64,000 bases of DNA from Streptococcus respiraculi (GTDB lineage: Bacteria > Bacillota > Bacilli > Lactobacillales > Streptococcaceae). The notes beneath the pieces were generated by a model. It ran no database searches. It saw nothing but the letters and a program-made list of their open reading frames with translations, and was not told the origin of the DNA. This document shows, one piece after another, positions 18,652-28,692 of this stretch; positions within the stretch are counted from its first letter, which is position 1; each line of letters opens with the position of its first letter. Location of the stretch: assembly GCF_003595525.1 (NCBI RefSeq), contig NZ_CP022680.1, positions 770,001 through 834,000 of the forward strand, written 5' to 3'. The translations under genes and the position numbers were made by a program.

Positions 18652-18709
18652 TACGTACAAGTCTTGGGAAAATATCTCTAAATTACGTAAAACAAAAACT
18701 GTTACGTAA
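18652..18709. promoter_or_regulatory. TACGTA-containing operator candidates between the GntR gene and malQ
   Basis: ATACGTAC (18651-18658), TTACGTAA (18683-18690) and TTACGTAA (18702-18709). The last two are 19 bases apart, about two helical turns, and sit just upstream of the malQ -35 box. GntR-family proteins bind short palindromes of this kind; the link to the neighbouring regulator is inferred. Confidence 0.55.
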
Positions 18710-18715
18710 AAGATA

Positions 18716-18744
18716 TTGACAAACGCAAACGTTTGCGTTAGAAT
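18716..18744 (+). promoter_or_regulatory. malQ-glgP promoter with MalR-type operator filling the spacer
   Basis: TTGACA (18716-18721), 17-base spacer, TAGAAT (18739-18744). The palindrome AACGCAAACGTTTGCGTT (18722-18739) occupies the whole spacer. It matches the operator type of the LacI-family maltose repressor MalR of streptococci (CGCAAACGTTTGCG core). malR is not in this window. Confidence 0.85.
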
Positions 18745-18776
18745 GAAACGGTAAGGAAAAAGAAAGGAAGACGAAT

Positions 18777-20285
18777 ATGACCAACCGTACAAGTGGTGTT
18801 TTGATGCACGTTACTTCCCTACCGGGGAAATTTGGTATTGGAACATTCGGGAAAGAAGCCTATGAATTTGTGGATTTCTTGGTAGAAACCAAGCAAACCT
18901 ACTGGCAAATCCTTCCGTTGACAACGACTAGCTATGGGGATTCTCCCTACCAATCTTTTTCTGCCATTGCAGGAAATACTAATCTCATCGATTTTGAGTT
19001 ATTGGTCGAGGCTGGTTGCTTGCAAGTCACAGATTACGAGAAAGTCGATTTTGGAGAAAATCCAGAAGAAATTGACTATGCGCGGCTATTTACCACGCGC
19101 CGTCCGATTTTGGAAATGGCGGTAAAAGGCTTTTTAGCCCAAGACAAACACATTGCAGCATTTAGAGAATTTGAAAAGGCCAATTCATCATGGTTGAATG
19201 ACTATGCTGAATTTATGGCCATTAAAGAACATTTTGGAAACAAGGCGCTTCAGGAGTGGGAAGACAAGAAAGTCCTTGCTCGCAATGAAGAAACGCTTGA
19301 AAAATACCGTCAGGACTTGGCAGAGCAAATTGACTACTTCAAGGTTACCCAATATTTCTTCTTCAGCCAATGGAAGGAATTAAAGGCCTACGCCAACCGC
19401 AAGCATATCAAGATTATTGGAGATATGCCAATCTATGTTTCAGCAGACAGTGTAGAAGTATGGACCAAGCCTCATCTCTTTAAGCTTGATAGCGAGCGTA
19501 AGCCCCTTTATGTGGCAGGTGTTCCGGCGGATAACTTTAGTGCAGACGGTCAGCTCTGGGGCAACCCGCTCTATGACTGGGCAGAGCATGAAAAGACAGG
19601 CTTTAGCTGGTGGATTTACCGCATTCATGAGAGTTTCAAGCTCTACGATGTCTTACGGATTGACCATTTCAAAGGTTTCTCTGATTTCTGGCAAGTAGCA
19701 GGAGATGCTACAGTTGCCAAGGTCGGCACTTGGGAGCCAGGACCAGGCTACAGTCTCTTTAAAGTAGTCAAAGAGGCCTTGGGGGACTTGCCGATTATTG
19801 CCGAAGATTTGGGAAATATTGACGCGAAGGCTCGGAAACTCTTAAATGACTGTGGCTATCCAGGCATGAAAATCTTACAATTTGGGTTGGAAGATGTGGG
19901 CGGCAAAAGTATTGACAGTCCGCATCGCTGCATTCCAAACTCCGTATCTTATACAGGAACGCATGACAACGACGTCATCAATGGTTGGTATACGACCTTG
20001 ACACCCAAGCAACAGGAATATGTCGATGATTATAGCAACCGCAAGCCGATTGAGCCTGTGACTCAGGCTATGCTTCGGGTCTTGTTTGCGACCGTGAGTG
20101 ACACTGTTATTGCTACCATGCAGGATATTTTGGATTTGCCGGGTTCATCGCGGATGAACATGCCGTCTACTATTGGTGGCAATTGGCAATGGCGTATGAA
20201 AGCAGAAGATTTAACCCAAGATAAGAAAGACTTTTTAGTGAAAATTACGAGATTATATCAACGAGGAAATGAACAAAATGACTAA
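18777..20285 (+). CDS. malQ: 4-alpha-glucanotransferase (amylomaltase)
   Basis: Disproportionates maltooligosaccharides, releasing glucose and building longer chains for phosphorylase; cytoplasmic GH77 enzyme of 502 residues, the usual length. Seen are the N-terminal [19 protein letters not shown], the catalytic region [10 protein letters not shown], and the acidic PIIAEDLG and [11 protein letters not shown] motifs that hold the GH77 active-site carboxylates. The start follows AAAGGAAG by 7 bases. Its stop overlaps glgP by 8 bases, so the two are translationally coupled. Confidence 0.97.
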   Translation: MTNRTSGVLMHVTSLPGKFGIGTFGKEAYEFVDFLVETKQTYWQILPLTTTSYGDSPYQSFSAIAGNTNLIDFELLVEAGCLQVTDYEKVDFGENPEEIDYARLFTTRRPILEMAVKGFLAQDKHIAAFREFEKANSSWLNDYAEFMAIKEHFGNKALQEWEDKKVLARNEETLEKYRQDLAEQIDYFKVTQYFFFSQWKELKAYANRKHIKIIGDMPIYVSADSVEVWTKPHLFKLDSERKPLYVAGVPADNFSADGQLWGNPLYDWAEHEKTGFSWWIYRIHESFKLYDVLRIDHFKGFSDFWQVAGDATVAKVGTWEPGPGYSLFKVVKEALGDLPIIAEDLGNIDAKARKLLNDCGYPGMKILQFGLEDVGGKSIDSPHRCIPNSVSYTGTHDNDVINGWYTTLTPKQQEYVDDYSNRKPIEPVTQAMLRVLFATVSDTVIATMQDILDLPGSSRMNMPSTIGGNWQWRMKAEDLTQDKKDFLVKITRLYQRGNEQND

Positions 20286-22542
20286 CTTTACAACATTTGC
20301 AGAAGCAAATACAGCAAAAACAGTAGCTGAATTGACCAACGAGGAAATCTATTTCCAACTATTAAGCTATGTCAAAGATGCGGCAGCGACAAAAGCTAAA
20401 AACACAGGAAAACGCAAAGTTTACTATATTTCAGCAGAATTTCTAATCGGAAAACTCTTGTCTAACAACCTGATTAACCTCGGTATCTACAAAGACATTC
20501 AATCAGAACTTGCGGCAGCTGGTAAATCACTCAGTCAAGTAGAAGACGTAGAGCCAGAACCATCACTTGGAAATGGTGGTCTTGGACGTTTGGCATCTTG
20601 TTTTGTCGATTCTATGTCAACGCTTGGAATCAATGGAGAAGGGGTCGGACTCAACTACCATTGCGGTCTTTTCAAGCAAGTATTTGACAAGAATGAGCAA
20701 GAAGCAGAGCCAAACTTCTGGATTGCAGATCAATCTTGGTTGATTCCTACAGATATCAGCTATGAAGTTCCGTTCAGAGACTTTACCTTGACCTCTAAAC
20801 TAGACCGTTTGGATATATTGGGTTACAAGAAAGACACGAAAAACTACCTCAACTTGTTTGACATTGAGCATGTCAACTATGACTTGATTCAAGACGGTAT
20901 CGCCTTTGACAAGACAGATATTAAGGAAAACTTGACCCTCTTCCTTTACCCAGATGATTCAGATAAAAACGGGGAATTGCTCCGTATTTATCAACAGTAT
21001 TTCATGGTGTCAAATGCTGCGCAACTCTTGATTGATGAAGCATTGGAGCGGGGCAGCAATCTCCATGATTTGGCGGAATACGCATACGTACAAATCAACG
21101 ATACCCACCCATCTATGGTTATTCCAGAGTTGATTCGTCTCTTGACGGAAAAACATGGCTTGGACTTTGCAGAAGCGGTTGAGATTGTCCGCAATATGAC
21201 TGGTTACACCAACCACACTATTTTGGCAGAAGCTTTGGAAAAATGGCCACTTGATTTCCTAGAAGAAGTGGTGCCACACTTGGTTACCATTATCAAAGAA
21301 TTGGATGCCATGGTGCGGGCTAGTTATCAAGATCCTGCCGTTCAAATCATTGACGAAACAGGCCGTGTACACATGGCTCACATGGATATCCACTTCTCAA
21401 ACTCTGTCAATGGGGTGGCAGCACTCCATACCGAAATCTTGAAAAATTCTGAGTTGAAGGTTTTTTACGACCTCTATCCAGAGAAATTCAACAACAAGAC
21501 CAATGGAATTACCTTCCGTCGTTGGTTAGAATTTGCCAACCAAGACTTGGCAGACTATATCAAGGAGTTGATTGGTGATGGCTATCTTGAAAATGCGACA
21601 GAGCTCGAAAAATTATTGGCCTATGCAGATGACAAGGCCGTACATGCCAAGTTAGCCGAGATTAAATTCCAAAATAAACTGGCCCTCAAACGGTATCTTA
21701 AAGACAACAAGGGGATTGACTTGGATGAACATTCGATTATTGATACCCAAATCAAGCGATTCCATGAATATAAGCGTCAGCAGATGAATGCCCTTTACGT
21801 GATCCATAAATATTTGGAAATCAAAAATGGCAACCTGCCAAAACGCAAGATTACCGTTATCTTTGGTGGGAAGGCAGCTCCTGCTTACATCATCGCTCAA
21901 GACATTATCCACCTCATTCTTTGCTTGTCAGAATTAATCAACAACGATCCTGAGGTCAGTCCATATCTCAATGTACATTTGGTAGAAAACTACAATGTCA
22001 CCGTGGCAGAAAAATTGATTCCTGCAACGGATATTTCAGAGCAGATTTCTCTTGCTTCTAAAGAAGCATCTGGTACTGGAAATATGAAATTCATGTTGAA
22101 TGGTGCTTTGACATTAGGAACCATGGACGGTGCCAATGTCGAGATTGCAGAGCTTGCTGGTAGCGCAAATATCTATACATTCGGTAAGGATTCAGATACG
22201 ATTATTGACTTGTATGAAACCGGCGGCTACGTATCACGTGAATACTATGCCAATGATGAAGAAATCAAGCGTGCGGTTGACTTTATTGTGAGTGAGGACT
22301 TGGTCCGTCTCGGAAATAACGAACGCTTGGAACGCCTGTACCAAGAACTCTTGAACAAGGACTGGTTTATGACCTTGATTGACTTGAAAGAGTATATTGC
22401 TGTCAAAGAGCAGGTCTTGTTAGACTATGAAGACCAAGAGGCGTGGAACAAGAAAGTGATTCATAATATCGCAAAAGCTGGCTTCTTCTCCTCAGACCGC
22501 ACGATTGAGCAGTACAATGAGGATATTTGGCATAGCCGCTAA
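20278..22542 (+). CDS. glgP: Glycogen/maltodextrin phosphorylase
   Basis: Phosphorolyses alpha-1,4-glucans to glucose-1-phosphate using pyridoxal phosphate; GT35 family, 754 residues. Of two ATGs, 20278 is at the better distance from GAGG (20263-20266) than 20269. Motifs seen are [17 protein letters not shown] near 85-100, the glucan/phosphate region [13 protein letters not shown], and the PLP-lysine region [14 protein letters not shown] with the lysine in GNMKF. Together with malQ it forms the maltodextrin utilisation pair under the MalR-type operator. Confidence 0.96.
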   Translation: MTNFTTFAEANTAKTVAELTNEEIYFQLLSYVKDAAATKAKNTGKRKVYYISAEFLIGKLLSNNLINLGIYKDIQSELAAAGKSLSQVEDVEPEPSLGNGGLGRLASCFVDSMSTLGINGEGVGLNYHCGLFKQVFDKNEQEAEPNFWIADQSWLIPTDISYEVPFRDFTLTSKLDRLDILGYKKDTKNYLNLFDIEHVNYDLIQDGIAFDKTDIKENLTLFLYPDDSDKNGELLRIYQQYFMVSNAAQLLIDEALERGSNLHDLAEYAYVQINDTHPSMVIPELIRLLTEKHGLDFAEAVEIVRNMTGYTNHTILAEALEKWPLDFLEEVVPHLVTIIKELDAMVRASYQDPAVQIIDETGRVHMAHMDIHFSNSVNGVAALHTEILKNSELKVFYDLYPEKFNNKTNGITFRRWLEFANQDLADYIKELIGDGYLENATELEKLLAYADDKAVHAKLAEIKFQNKLALKRYLKDNKGIDLDEHSIIDTQIKRFHEYKRQQMNALYVIHKYLEIKNGNLPKRKITVIFGGKAAPAYIIAQDIIHLILCLSELINNDPEVSPYLNVHLVENYNVTVAEKLIPATDISEQISLASKEASGTGNMKFMLNGALTLGTMDGANVEIAELAGSANIYTFGKDSDTIIDLYETGGYVSREYYANDEEIKRAVDFIVSEDLVRLGNNERLERLYQELLNKDWFMTLIDLKEYIAVKEQVLLDYEDQEAWNKKVIHNIAKAGFFSSDRTIEQYNEDIWHSR

Positions 22543-22659
22543 TACTTAGTTTGCCACTACTGCGAAAGGATTGCCTGTCGCTTATCTTGTTCGTGCGATG
22601 TTCTTTCAACAAAAGATGAAAAGACTGATTATGAGTTGTGGTGAATACAAATCGTATGG

Positions 22660-22711
22660 ATATGAAAACAGGAGAACTCGGTGTTGAATCTGCGCCAAGT
22701 TCTCTTGTTAA
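22660..22711 (+). terminator. Hairpin after glgP
   Basis: AACAGGAGAACT near 22668 pairs with AGTTCTCTTGTT near 22699, with mismatches near the loop. It is a weak terminator candidate for malQ-glgP. Otherwise 22543-22715 holds nothing recognisable. Confidence 0.5.
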
Positions 22712-22715
22712 ATAG

Positions 22716-22819
22716 ATAGTGGATTGAGAAAGGAATAGGACAAGGAAAGGAGTTGCAGATAGAACTGGCGTTCATCAAAGCGACTGAACGGTGTTCTAAC
22801 CTTTATTCCATTCACTATA
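22716..22819 (+). repeat. Family A MITE-like repeat, copy 2
   Basis: Begins ATAGTGGATTGAGAAAGGA and ends ATTCCATTCACTATA: the same unit as at 1284-1386, full length, in the same orientation. It lies in the leader of the next gene. Confidence 0.85.
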
Positions 22820-22860
22820 AAATCAAACGAAAACAGAAAGGAGGTACCAGAACAGTTGCT

Positions 22861-23652
22861 ATGAAATTACTAACGCTCAATGTTCATGCCTGGTTAGAAG
22901 ACCAACAGGCAGAAAAAATAGATATTCTAGCTCGGACCATTGCTGAAAAGCAGTATGATGTGGTGGCGCTTCAAGAGGTCAATCAGCTGATGACGGCACA
23001 TCTAGTAACCAAGGATATCAAAGAGGATAATTACGGCTTGCTCTTGGTGGAAAAAATCAACCAGTTGAGCGAGGCTCACTATTCCTTATTTTGGAGTAAT
23101 TCGCATATTGGCTATGACAAGTACGATGAGGGAATTGCCTTTCTCACCAAGCTACCAGTCTATGAAGTCGATTCGTTTTACTGCACGGAACTTCAGACGG
23201 TGCAATCGATTTTATCACGCAAGATTATTGGTATCACGGTTGTTTATCAGGGGCAACTCATCGATTGTTATTCCTGCCACATGAACCTGCCAGATTGTCA
23301 GGAGGAAGATTCGATTGCCAATCTGCGAGCGATTGTGGAGCGTTCTCGCCATTCTCGCCTGAAGATTTTAATGGGTGATTTTAACACCGATGCTATTTCT
23401 GCCCCAAAAGACTATGAGGCGATGAAAGGAGTCGGATTGCTTGACACCTATGAACTAGCCCAGGAAAAGGATGCGGGGATTACTGTATCAAATGCTATTG
23501 ACGGTTGGAGCAGTCACGGAGCTGAAAAGCGAATTGACTATATCTTTCTAAACCAGGAACGTGAAGTTCTCTCAAGCCATGTCATTTTTAATGGAGAAAA
23601 TCAAGCAGTTGTTTCGGATCATTTTGGTCTTGAAGTGTATGTGAAATGTTAG
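22861..23652 (+). CDS. Endonuclease/exonuclease/phosphatase family protein
   Basis: A 263-residue protein of the EEP (DNase I-like) metal-dependent phosphoesterase fold. The start ATG at 22861 follows AAAGGAGGT, though the gap (about 15 bases) is long; the frame continues upstream through a repeat and is not likely coding there. Motifs seen are LNVHAW near the N-terminus, ALQEVNQ (catalytic glutamate), LMGDFNTD and the C-terminal RIDYIFL and VSDHFGLEV. Substrate unknown: lipid, nucleic acid and sugar phosphates are all used in this fold. It lies 10 bases before a PTS gene, so a sugar-linked role is possible. Confidence 0.85.
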   Translation: MKLLTLNVHAWLEDQQAEKIDILARTIAEKQYDVVALQEVNQLMTAHLVTKDIKEDNYGLLLVEKINQLSEAHYSLFWSNSHIGYDKYDEGIAFLTKLPVYEVDSFYCTELQTVQSILSRKIIGITVVYQGQLIDCYSCHMNLPDCQEEDSIANLRAIVERSRHSRLKILMGDFNTDAISAPKDYEAMKGVGLLDTYELAQEKDAGITVSNAIDGWSSHGAEKRIDYIFLNQEREVLSSHVIFNGENQAVVSDHFGLEVYVKC

Positions 23653-23662
23653 GAGAATAGAA

Positions 23663-25834
23663 ATGAAAAAATTTCTCAGTTTTGAATTTTGGCAAAAATT
23701 CGGAAAATGTTTAATGGTCGTGATTGCTGTTATGCCCGCTGCAGGTTTAATGGTGAGTATCGGAAATTCCTTACCATTATTGAGTGCAGACTCAGAACTT
23801 TTGGCTCGTATCGGCAATATCATTGCCCAAATCGGTTGGGGAATCATCGGCAATCTTCATCTCTTGTTTGCTTTGGCTATCGGTGGTAGCTGGGCTAAAG
23901 AACGTGCTGGTGGAGCTTTCTCAGCAGGGCTTGCCTTTATCTTGATTAACTTGATTACAGGGAACTTCTTTGGGGTCACTGTCGGTATGTTGTCAGATGC
24001 AGAAGCACATGTCAGTACAGTCTTTGGAACGCAAATCCCTGTTGCCAACTACTTTGTCAACGTGCTTGGTCAGCCAGCACTAAATATGGGTGTCTTTGTC
24101 GGAATTATCGCTGGTTTTGTCGGGGCAACAGCCTTCAACAAATACTACAACTATCGCAAGTTGCCAGATGCTCTGACCTTCTTTAATGGGAAACGCTTTG
24201 TACCGTTTGTGGTGATTTACCGATCTGTCTTGGTGGCCCTTGTCCTTGCCATTTTCTGGCCTGTGGTTCAGACTGGAATCAACAGCTTTGGGAAATGGAT
24301 TGCTAATTCACAAGACACCGCACCAGTCTTTGCACCATTTATCTATGGTACCTTGGAGCGTCTCTTGTTACCGTTTGGTCTGCATCACATGTTGACCATT
24401 CCGATGAACTATACCTCACTCGGTGGAACTTACGAAATCATGACCGGGGCTCAAGCTGGTCAGCAGGTATTTGGACAAGACCCATTGTGGCTCGCTTGGA
24501 TTACAGACTTGATTAACTTCAAAGGTGCAGGCGATATGAGTCAGTACAAGGATCTTCTAGCAACGGTCACACCGGCTCGTTTCAAGGTCGGACAAATGAT
24601 TGGCTCAACCGGTATCCTCATGGGATTGACCCTTGCGATGTACCGTAATGTGGATCCTGATAAGAAGAAAAAATACAAAGGGATGTTTGTCTCATCTGCC
24701 CTTGCAGTCTTCTTGACAGGTGTAACAGAGCCAATTGAATACATGTTCATGTTTGCTGCTATGCCACTGTATGCAGTTTATGCGGTCATTCAAGGGGGAG
24801 CCTTTGCCATGGCAGACATCGTGAACTTGCGCGTGCATTCATTCGGAAATATCGAGTTCTTGACCCGTACACCAATGGCTATCAAAGCGGGTATTGGCCT
24901 TGATGTGGTCAACTTTATCTGGGTATCTGCCCTCTTTGCTGTTCTCATGTACTTGGTTGCAGACTTCATGATTAAGAAAATGAATCTTGCGACAGCAGGT
25001 CGTAATGGAAACTATGATACTGAAACAGCTGATGATACACCTGTTTCTGGAGACGCAGGCGTTGCAGATGGGAATTCGCAAATTGTGCAAATCATCAACC
25101 TCTTAGGTGGTCGTGACAATATCGCTGATGTCGATGCTTGTATGACCCGCTTGCGCGTGACGGTCAATGATGTCAAAAAAGTTGGTGAAGAAGTGGCTTG
25201 GAAGCAGGCAGGCGCCATGGGCTTGATAATCAAAGGTTCAGGAGTGCAGGCAGTTTATGGACCAAAAGCTGATGTCTTGAAGTCTGACATTCAAGATCTA
25301 CTTGACTCTGGACTTGAAATTCCTAAAACGACTGTAGTCGTTACAGAAGAAGCACTTGTAGAAGACCAGTTTAAAGGTATTACCGCTGAAGTCCATGCTG
25401 TAGCAGACGGTCATGCAATGGCGATTACCGAGGTGAGTGATCCTGTCTTTGCGCAAAAAATGATGGGAGATGGCTATGCCGTTGAGCCAGTAAATGGCAA
25501 TGTCTATGCACCAGTTTCTGGTCTTGTGACGAGTGTCTTTCCAACCAAGCATGCAGTCGGTCTTTTGACAGACAGTGGTTTGGAAGTCTTAGTTCACGTT
25601 GGCTTAGATACAGTTGCCCTAAACGGTGCTCCGTTTTCAATCAAGGTATCAGACGGGCAACGTGTGGAAGCAGGTGACTTGCTTCTTGTCGCAGACCTTG
25701 AAGCGATCAAGTCAGCAGACCGTGAAACCACGATTGTCGTTGCTTTCACCAATACCGCTGAAATCAAGGCAGTTCGTCTGCAAAACCTTGGAACCGTCAC
25801 CAAAGATACCGTTCTTGCCCAAGTAGAATTGTAA
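23663..25834 (+). CDS. PTS transporter IICBA, glucose/maltose type
   Basis: A 723-residue phosphotransferase permease that imports and phosphorylates a sugar. Domains in order: membrane IIC (about 1-440, with GLHHMLTIPMNY and GVTEPIEYMFMF), IIB (about 470-550, phospho-cysteine in ADVDACMTRLRV) and IIA (about 590-720, His in TKHAVGLLT and LVHVGLDTV). It belongs to the glucose/glucoside family; the streptococcal relatives of this arrangement include MalT (maltose) and PtsG. With malQ-glgP nearby, maltose or maltotriose is the likely substrate. It forms a two-gene unit with the upstream EEP protein and ends at a strong terminator. Confidence 0.93.
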   Translation: MKKFLSFEFWQKFGKCLMVVIAVMPAAGLMVSIGNSLPLLSADSELLARIGNIIAQIGWGIIGNLHLLFALAIGGSWAKERAGGAFSAGLAFILINLITGNFFGVTVGMLSDAEAHVSTVFGTQIPVANYFVNVLGQPALNMGVFVGIIAGFVGATAFNKYYNYRKLPDALTFFNGKRFVPFVVIYRSVLVALVLAIFWPVVQTGINSFGKWIANSQDTAPVFAPFIYGTLERLLLPFGLHHMLTIPMNYTSLGGTYEIMTGAQAGQQVFGQDPLWLAWITDLINFKGAGDMSQYKDLLATVTPARFKVGQMIGSTGILMGLTLAMYRNVDPDKKKKYKGMFVSSALAVFLTGVTEPIEYMFMFAAMPLYAVYAVIQGGAFAMADIVNLRVHSFGNIEFLTRTPMAIKAGIGLDVVNFIWVSALFAVLMYLVADFMIKKMNLATAGRNGNYDTETADDTPVSGDAGVADGNSQIVQIINLLGGRDNIADVDACMTRLRVTVNDVKKVGEEVAWKQAGAMGLIIKGSGVQAVYGPKADVLKSDIQDLLDSGLEIPKTTVVVTEEALVEDQFKGITAEVHAVADGHAMAITEVSDPVFAQKMMGDGYAVEPVNGNVYAPVSGLVTSVFPTKHAVGLLTDSGLEVLVHVGLDTVALNGAPFSIKVSDGQRVEAGDLLLVADLEAIKSADRETTIVVAFTNTAEIKAVRLQNLGTVTKDTVLAQVEL

Positions 25835-25893
25835 TCGACAAGTGACCTTTCATTGGCCGAACGATAATAATACTTAATATTTATAAACAATGA

Positions 25894-25921
25894 ATCCCTA
25901 GCACCCTGCTAGGGATTTTTC
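25894..25921 (+). terminator. Terminator of the PTS gene
   Basis: ATCCCTAGCA (25894-25903), loop CCC, TGCTAGGGAT (25907-25916), then TTTT. A perfect 10-bp stem. Confidence 0.92.
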
Positions 25922-26073
25922 ACAAACTTTTCAGCCCAATATCTTGTGTTTTTTTGAAAAATATGTTAGTCTAAAATAAATGCAAAAGATATAGTGAATC
26001 CCTTCTCTATAAAGGAAATTGGTTGTTAAAACAATCACGAAATATATTTAAAAAAGCATATAAAAGAGGGTTT

Positions 26074-26691
26074 ATGAGAAAGTTTTTACAAAATGTTGTG
26101 ACGGAAATCGTGTATTATCTGGAGTTGATGTTGTCAGCAATTTTAGCAGTTGCGCTCCTGATTTTATCACTCTTGTTACTAGGAGATTTGGTATCGGCTA
26201 TTCCTAATGGGATTCATGGGGATACTTTTCTGAAGGAATTTTTAGATCGAACCATTACACTTGCGGTTGGCGTCGAGTTTATTAAGATGCTATGCAAACA
26301 GTCGCCACGTACGGTGATTGAGGTGCTACTCGTTGCCATTGCCCGCCAGTTGATTGTTGAGCATGCTTCAAGTACAGACTATTTAATTGGGATGGTTTCT
26401 GTAGCGATTCTTTTTGCAGTACGGAAGTATCTCTTCATCCAGTTCGATGATTCAGATAATATCGTCATGCGGGCGAGTCAAAAAGTGAAAGTAGCGAACA
26501 TCCTTGCACGGGTGAAAATTCCTGGTGAAAAAGGCGAGACCTTGCGCGATTTTGTAGTCCGCAAACTCAACGAGGAAGAAAAAACCATCTCTATTGGTGC
26601 CTGTGTTTATCTGAAAAATGTCGCCCTACGCATTGACAATATGCATGGAGATTTGGTCACTCGGGTCGAAATTATCAAGAGTATGTATTAA
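26074..26691 (+). CDS. PsiE-like membrane protein with a soluble C-terminal domain
   Basis: A 205-residue protein started at the ATG at 26074, after AGAGGG; the frame from 26023 has no ribosome site. Four hydrophobic segments span about residues 10-130 (LMLSAILAVALLILSLLLLG first), with a pattern like the phosphate-starvation-inducible PsiE family. A charged C-terminal domain follows (about 140-205, KIPGEKGETLRDFVVRKLN) and resembles small ligand-binding appendages of transporters. Function unknown. It seems to be monocistronic between two terminator-like regions. Confidence 0.75.
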   Translation: MRKFLQNVVTEIVYYLELMLSAILAVALLILSLLLLGDLVSAIPNGIHGDTFLKEFLDRTITLAVGVEFIKMLCKQSPRTVIEVLLVAIARQLIVEHASSTDYLIGMVSVAILFAVRKYLFIQFDDSDNIVMRASQKVKVANILARVKIPGEKGETLRDFVVRKLNEEEKTISIGACVYLKNVALRIDNMHGDLVTRVEIIKSMY

Positions 26692-26722
26692 AATATGTAT
26701 TAAAACAGGACTGAACGATTGT

Positions 26723-27343
26723 TCACTCCTGTTTTTTAGGTTTATTTTTATAAGCTACATAGAGGTAAAAAAGGGCGCCTCCTAAGATAATGAGGGCAGG
26801 GAACATACTTCGCAAAAGGGCAAAGGGAGTTTCAAATAGAAAAGCCGACCAGAAGTCAAAACCTGATTTTTCCCATAAATTTGGAGTCAGATAGAGTTCT
26901 TTCAAGTTCCAAATGTTTTGTTGGTGATGAGAGCTGAGTTGGAAGATAATAGTGAAGTTTGCTATAAAGATAGTAAAAAGAGTCAGAGCCTGCTGTCTCA
27001 CACGCTTGTAGAGGGCATTGCGGGATTCGTTATCTGAAAAAATATCAGCGTCACCGTCATTGTCAGTATGCGTGAAATACTGACAGCTTTCGCGGTTGCT
27101 ACCAGGAATCAGAGTCCAGCCACATTCTGCAAAGAGAAAAAGATAATCGAAATAATCCTGCTTAGAAGCAAACTTTCGGTAGTCAATCCGTACGATGGGT
27201 ATGTCCGTTTTTTGCTCAACTTTTTCAAAGGTATAAGCTGCTGTATAGGGGTTGACCTTTATCAATCGATAGCCCTGAGATTGAATTTGGTTAATCCATT
27301 TTTCTTCATCTGGGATTGTTACAAAGATTTTATGCTTTTTCAT
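26723..27343 (-). CDS. DUF2812 domain-containing membrane protein
   Basis: A 206-residue protein. The first 110 residues form the soluble DUF2812-type part (KWINQIQSQGYRLIKVNPYTAAYTFE), followed by two hydrophobic segments (about 120-140 and 180-200) and a basic tail KNKPKKQE. Genes of this family are usually paired with PadR regulators, as here: the padR gene ends 11 bases upstream of this start. Function unknown; often thought to act in stress or membrane sensing. Confidence 0.82.
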   Translation of the reverse strand: MKKHKIFVTIPDEEKWINQIQSQGYRLIKVNPYTAAYTFEKVEQKTDIPIVRIDYRKFASKQDYFDYLFLFAECGWTLIPGSNRESCQYFTHTDNDGDADIFSDNESRNALYKRVRQQALTLFTIFIANFTIIFQLSSHHQQNIWNLKELYLTPNLWEKSGFDFWSAFLFETPFALLRSMFPALIILGGALFYLYVAYKNKPKKQE

Positions 27344-27354
27344 AGGGAAACTCC

Positions 27355-27666
27355 TTAAAAATCAAAACGACTAGCCACTTGACTTAATTTCCGAAGGCGT
27401 TCGGTTTCAAGTTCTAGAATGCTCTTTCCTGTCGGGGTGATATGGTATATTTTCCTACGACTGTCTGTGCTGGGTACGGCGATAATCCAGCCCAACTTGA
27501 GCAGATTTTCAATCGCTCCGTACATGGTCCCAGCTGCGATGCGTACATCACCGTCACTCATGCTTTCGACCTCCTGCATAATGGCGTATCCGTGATTTGG
27601 CTCGAGGAGGGCGAGCAGAATATAGTAGGTTGTTTCGGTCAGTGGTAGGTGTTTATTGCGTTTCAT
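27355..27666 (-). CDS. PadR-family transcriptional regulator
   Basis: A 103-residue winged-helix protein of the short PadR type (residues 10-80, ETTYYILLALLEPNHGYAIMQEVE). It is the first gene of a two-gene unit with the DUF2812 protein, and such regulators normally repress their own operon. Upstream, 27698-27745 contains AT-rich inverted repeats (TATAGTTTTA and ATACTATATA, and CTGTATAC) that could be its operator. Confidence 0.88.
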   Translation of the reverse strand: MKRNKHLPLTETTYYILLALLEPNHGYAIMQEVESMSDGDVRIAAGTMYGAIENLLKLGWIIAVPSTDSRRKIYHITPTGKSILELETERLRKLSQVASRFDF

Positions 27667-27694
27667 GATTCTCTTTTCTTTTTATATCGCTTAA

Positions 27695-27745
27695 CTGTAT
27701 AGTTTTATTATATATCGTTATACTATATAAGTCAACTGTATACTT
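27695..27745. promoter_or_regulatory. Candidate PadR operator region
   Basis: Inverted elements CTGTATAGT (27695-27703) and ACTATATAAG (27723-27732), with another CTGTATACTT at 27737-27746, surround the presumed promoter of the padR unit. PadR sites commonly are ATAC/GTAT palindromes. Binding is inferred. Confidence 0.45.
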
Positions 27746-27823
27746 AAAAAATAGCAAAAATCTTCTCAAATAGCCAATCTTGTGATATAATAAACCGATT
27801 GAAAAAAATGTAGGAGGTTCCTC

Positions 27824-28540
27824 ATGGGACGTAAATGGGCCAATATTGTAGCCAAAAAAACAGCTAAGGATGGAGCAAACTCAAAAGTTTATGCTAAATT
27901 CGGTGTGGAAATCTATGCCGCGGCGAAAAAAGGCGATCCAGATCCAGAAACCAATACAGCCTTAAAATTCGTTATTGACCGTGCTAAGCAAGCGCAAGTA
28001 CCAAAACATATCATTGATAAAGCCATTGACAAGGCAAAAGGAAACACAGACGAAACCTTTGTAGAAGGTCGCTATGAAGGATTTGGTCCAAATGGCTCAA
28101 TGCTCATCGTTGACACGCTTACTTCAAACGTGAACCGTACAGCGGCAAATGTTCGCGCGGCTTTCGGTAAAAATGGTGGAAATATGGGAGCGAGCGGTTC
28201 TGTTTCCTACTTGTTTGACAACAAGGGAGTGATTGTCTTTGCGGGTGACGATGCTGATAGCATCTTTGAGCAATTGCTAGAAGCAGACGTTGATGTAGAA
28301 GATGTGGAAGCAGAAGAAGGAACGATTACAGTTTATACTGCACCAACTGACTTGCACAAAGCTCTTGTAGCCTTGCGTGAAGCAGGTACAAGCGAATTCC
28401 AAGTGACTGAGCTAGAAATGATTCCGCAGTCAGAAGTGGTCTTAGAAGGTGACGATTTAGCAACTTTTGAAAAATTGTACGATGTCCTTGAAGATGACGA
28501 GGACGTCCAAAAAATCTACACCAATGTAGAAGGATTTTAA
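27824..28540 (+). CDS. yebC: YebC/PmpR family transcriptional/translation regulator
   Basis: A 238-residue YebC/TACO1 family protein of the shorter-start YeeN type found in streptococci. Typical features are [20 protein letters not shown] at the N-terminus, the [20 protein letters not shown] segment and an acidic C-terminal domain ([20 protein letters not shown]). Family members were described as transcription regulators and more recently as factors that help ribosomes through proline-rich stretches. The ribosome site AGGAGG precedes the ATG by 7 bases. A hairpin follows the gene. Confidence 0.94.
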   Translation: MGRKWANIVAKKTAKDGANSKVYAKFGVEIYAAAKKGDPDPETNTALKFVIDRAKQAQVPKHIIDKAIDKAKGNTDETFVEGRYEGFGPNGSMLIVDTLTSNVNRTAANVRAAFGKNGGNMGASGSVSYLFDNKGVIVFAGDDADSIFEQLLEADVDVEDVEAEEGTITVYTAPTDLHKALVALREAGTSEFQVTELEMIPQSEVVLEGDDLATFEKLYDVLEDDEDVQKIYTNVEGF

Positions 28541-28553
28541 TGTAACAATCAAT

Positions 28554-28588
28554 CTCTCTTGGATAGCAGATGGCCAAGGGAGGTTTTG
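28554..28588 (+). terminator. Terminator after yebC
   Basis: CTCTCTTGG (28554-28562) pairs with CCAAGGGAG (28574-28582) with one G-U pair, followed by GTTTTGTTATT. Confidence 0.7.
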
Positions 28589-28692
28589 TTATTTGATATA
28601 AGGGGGCTAATAGAACAATTACGACACTGCTTACAGTTGGTGCTTTTCCAAAATTTTGGTATAATAAACTACGAATACAGGGAGGTATGACA

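Noticed and set aside
22753-22860. N-terminal extension of the EEP protein
   Set aside because: These codons are family A repeat sequence and lie upstream of the AAAGGAGGT site; the family N-terminus begins at 22861.
28670-28677. TACGAATA, the core of a ComX (competence) box, upstream of the lipoprotein gene
   Set aside because: The usual T-rich upstream part is missing, it overlaps a standard TATAAT promoter region, and it is too close to the start codon.
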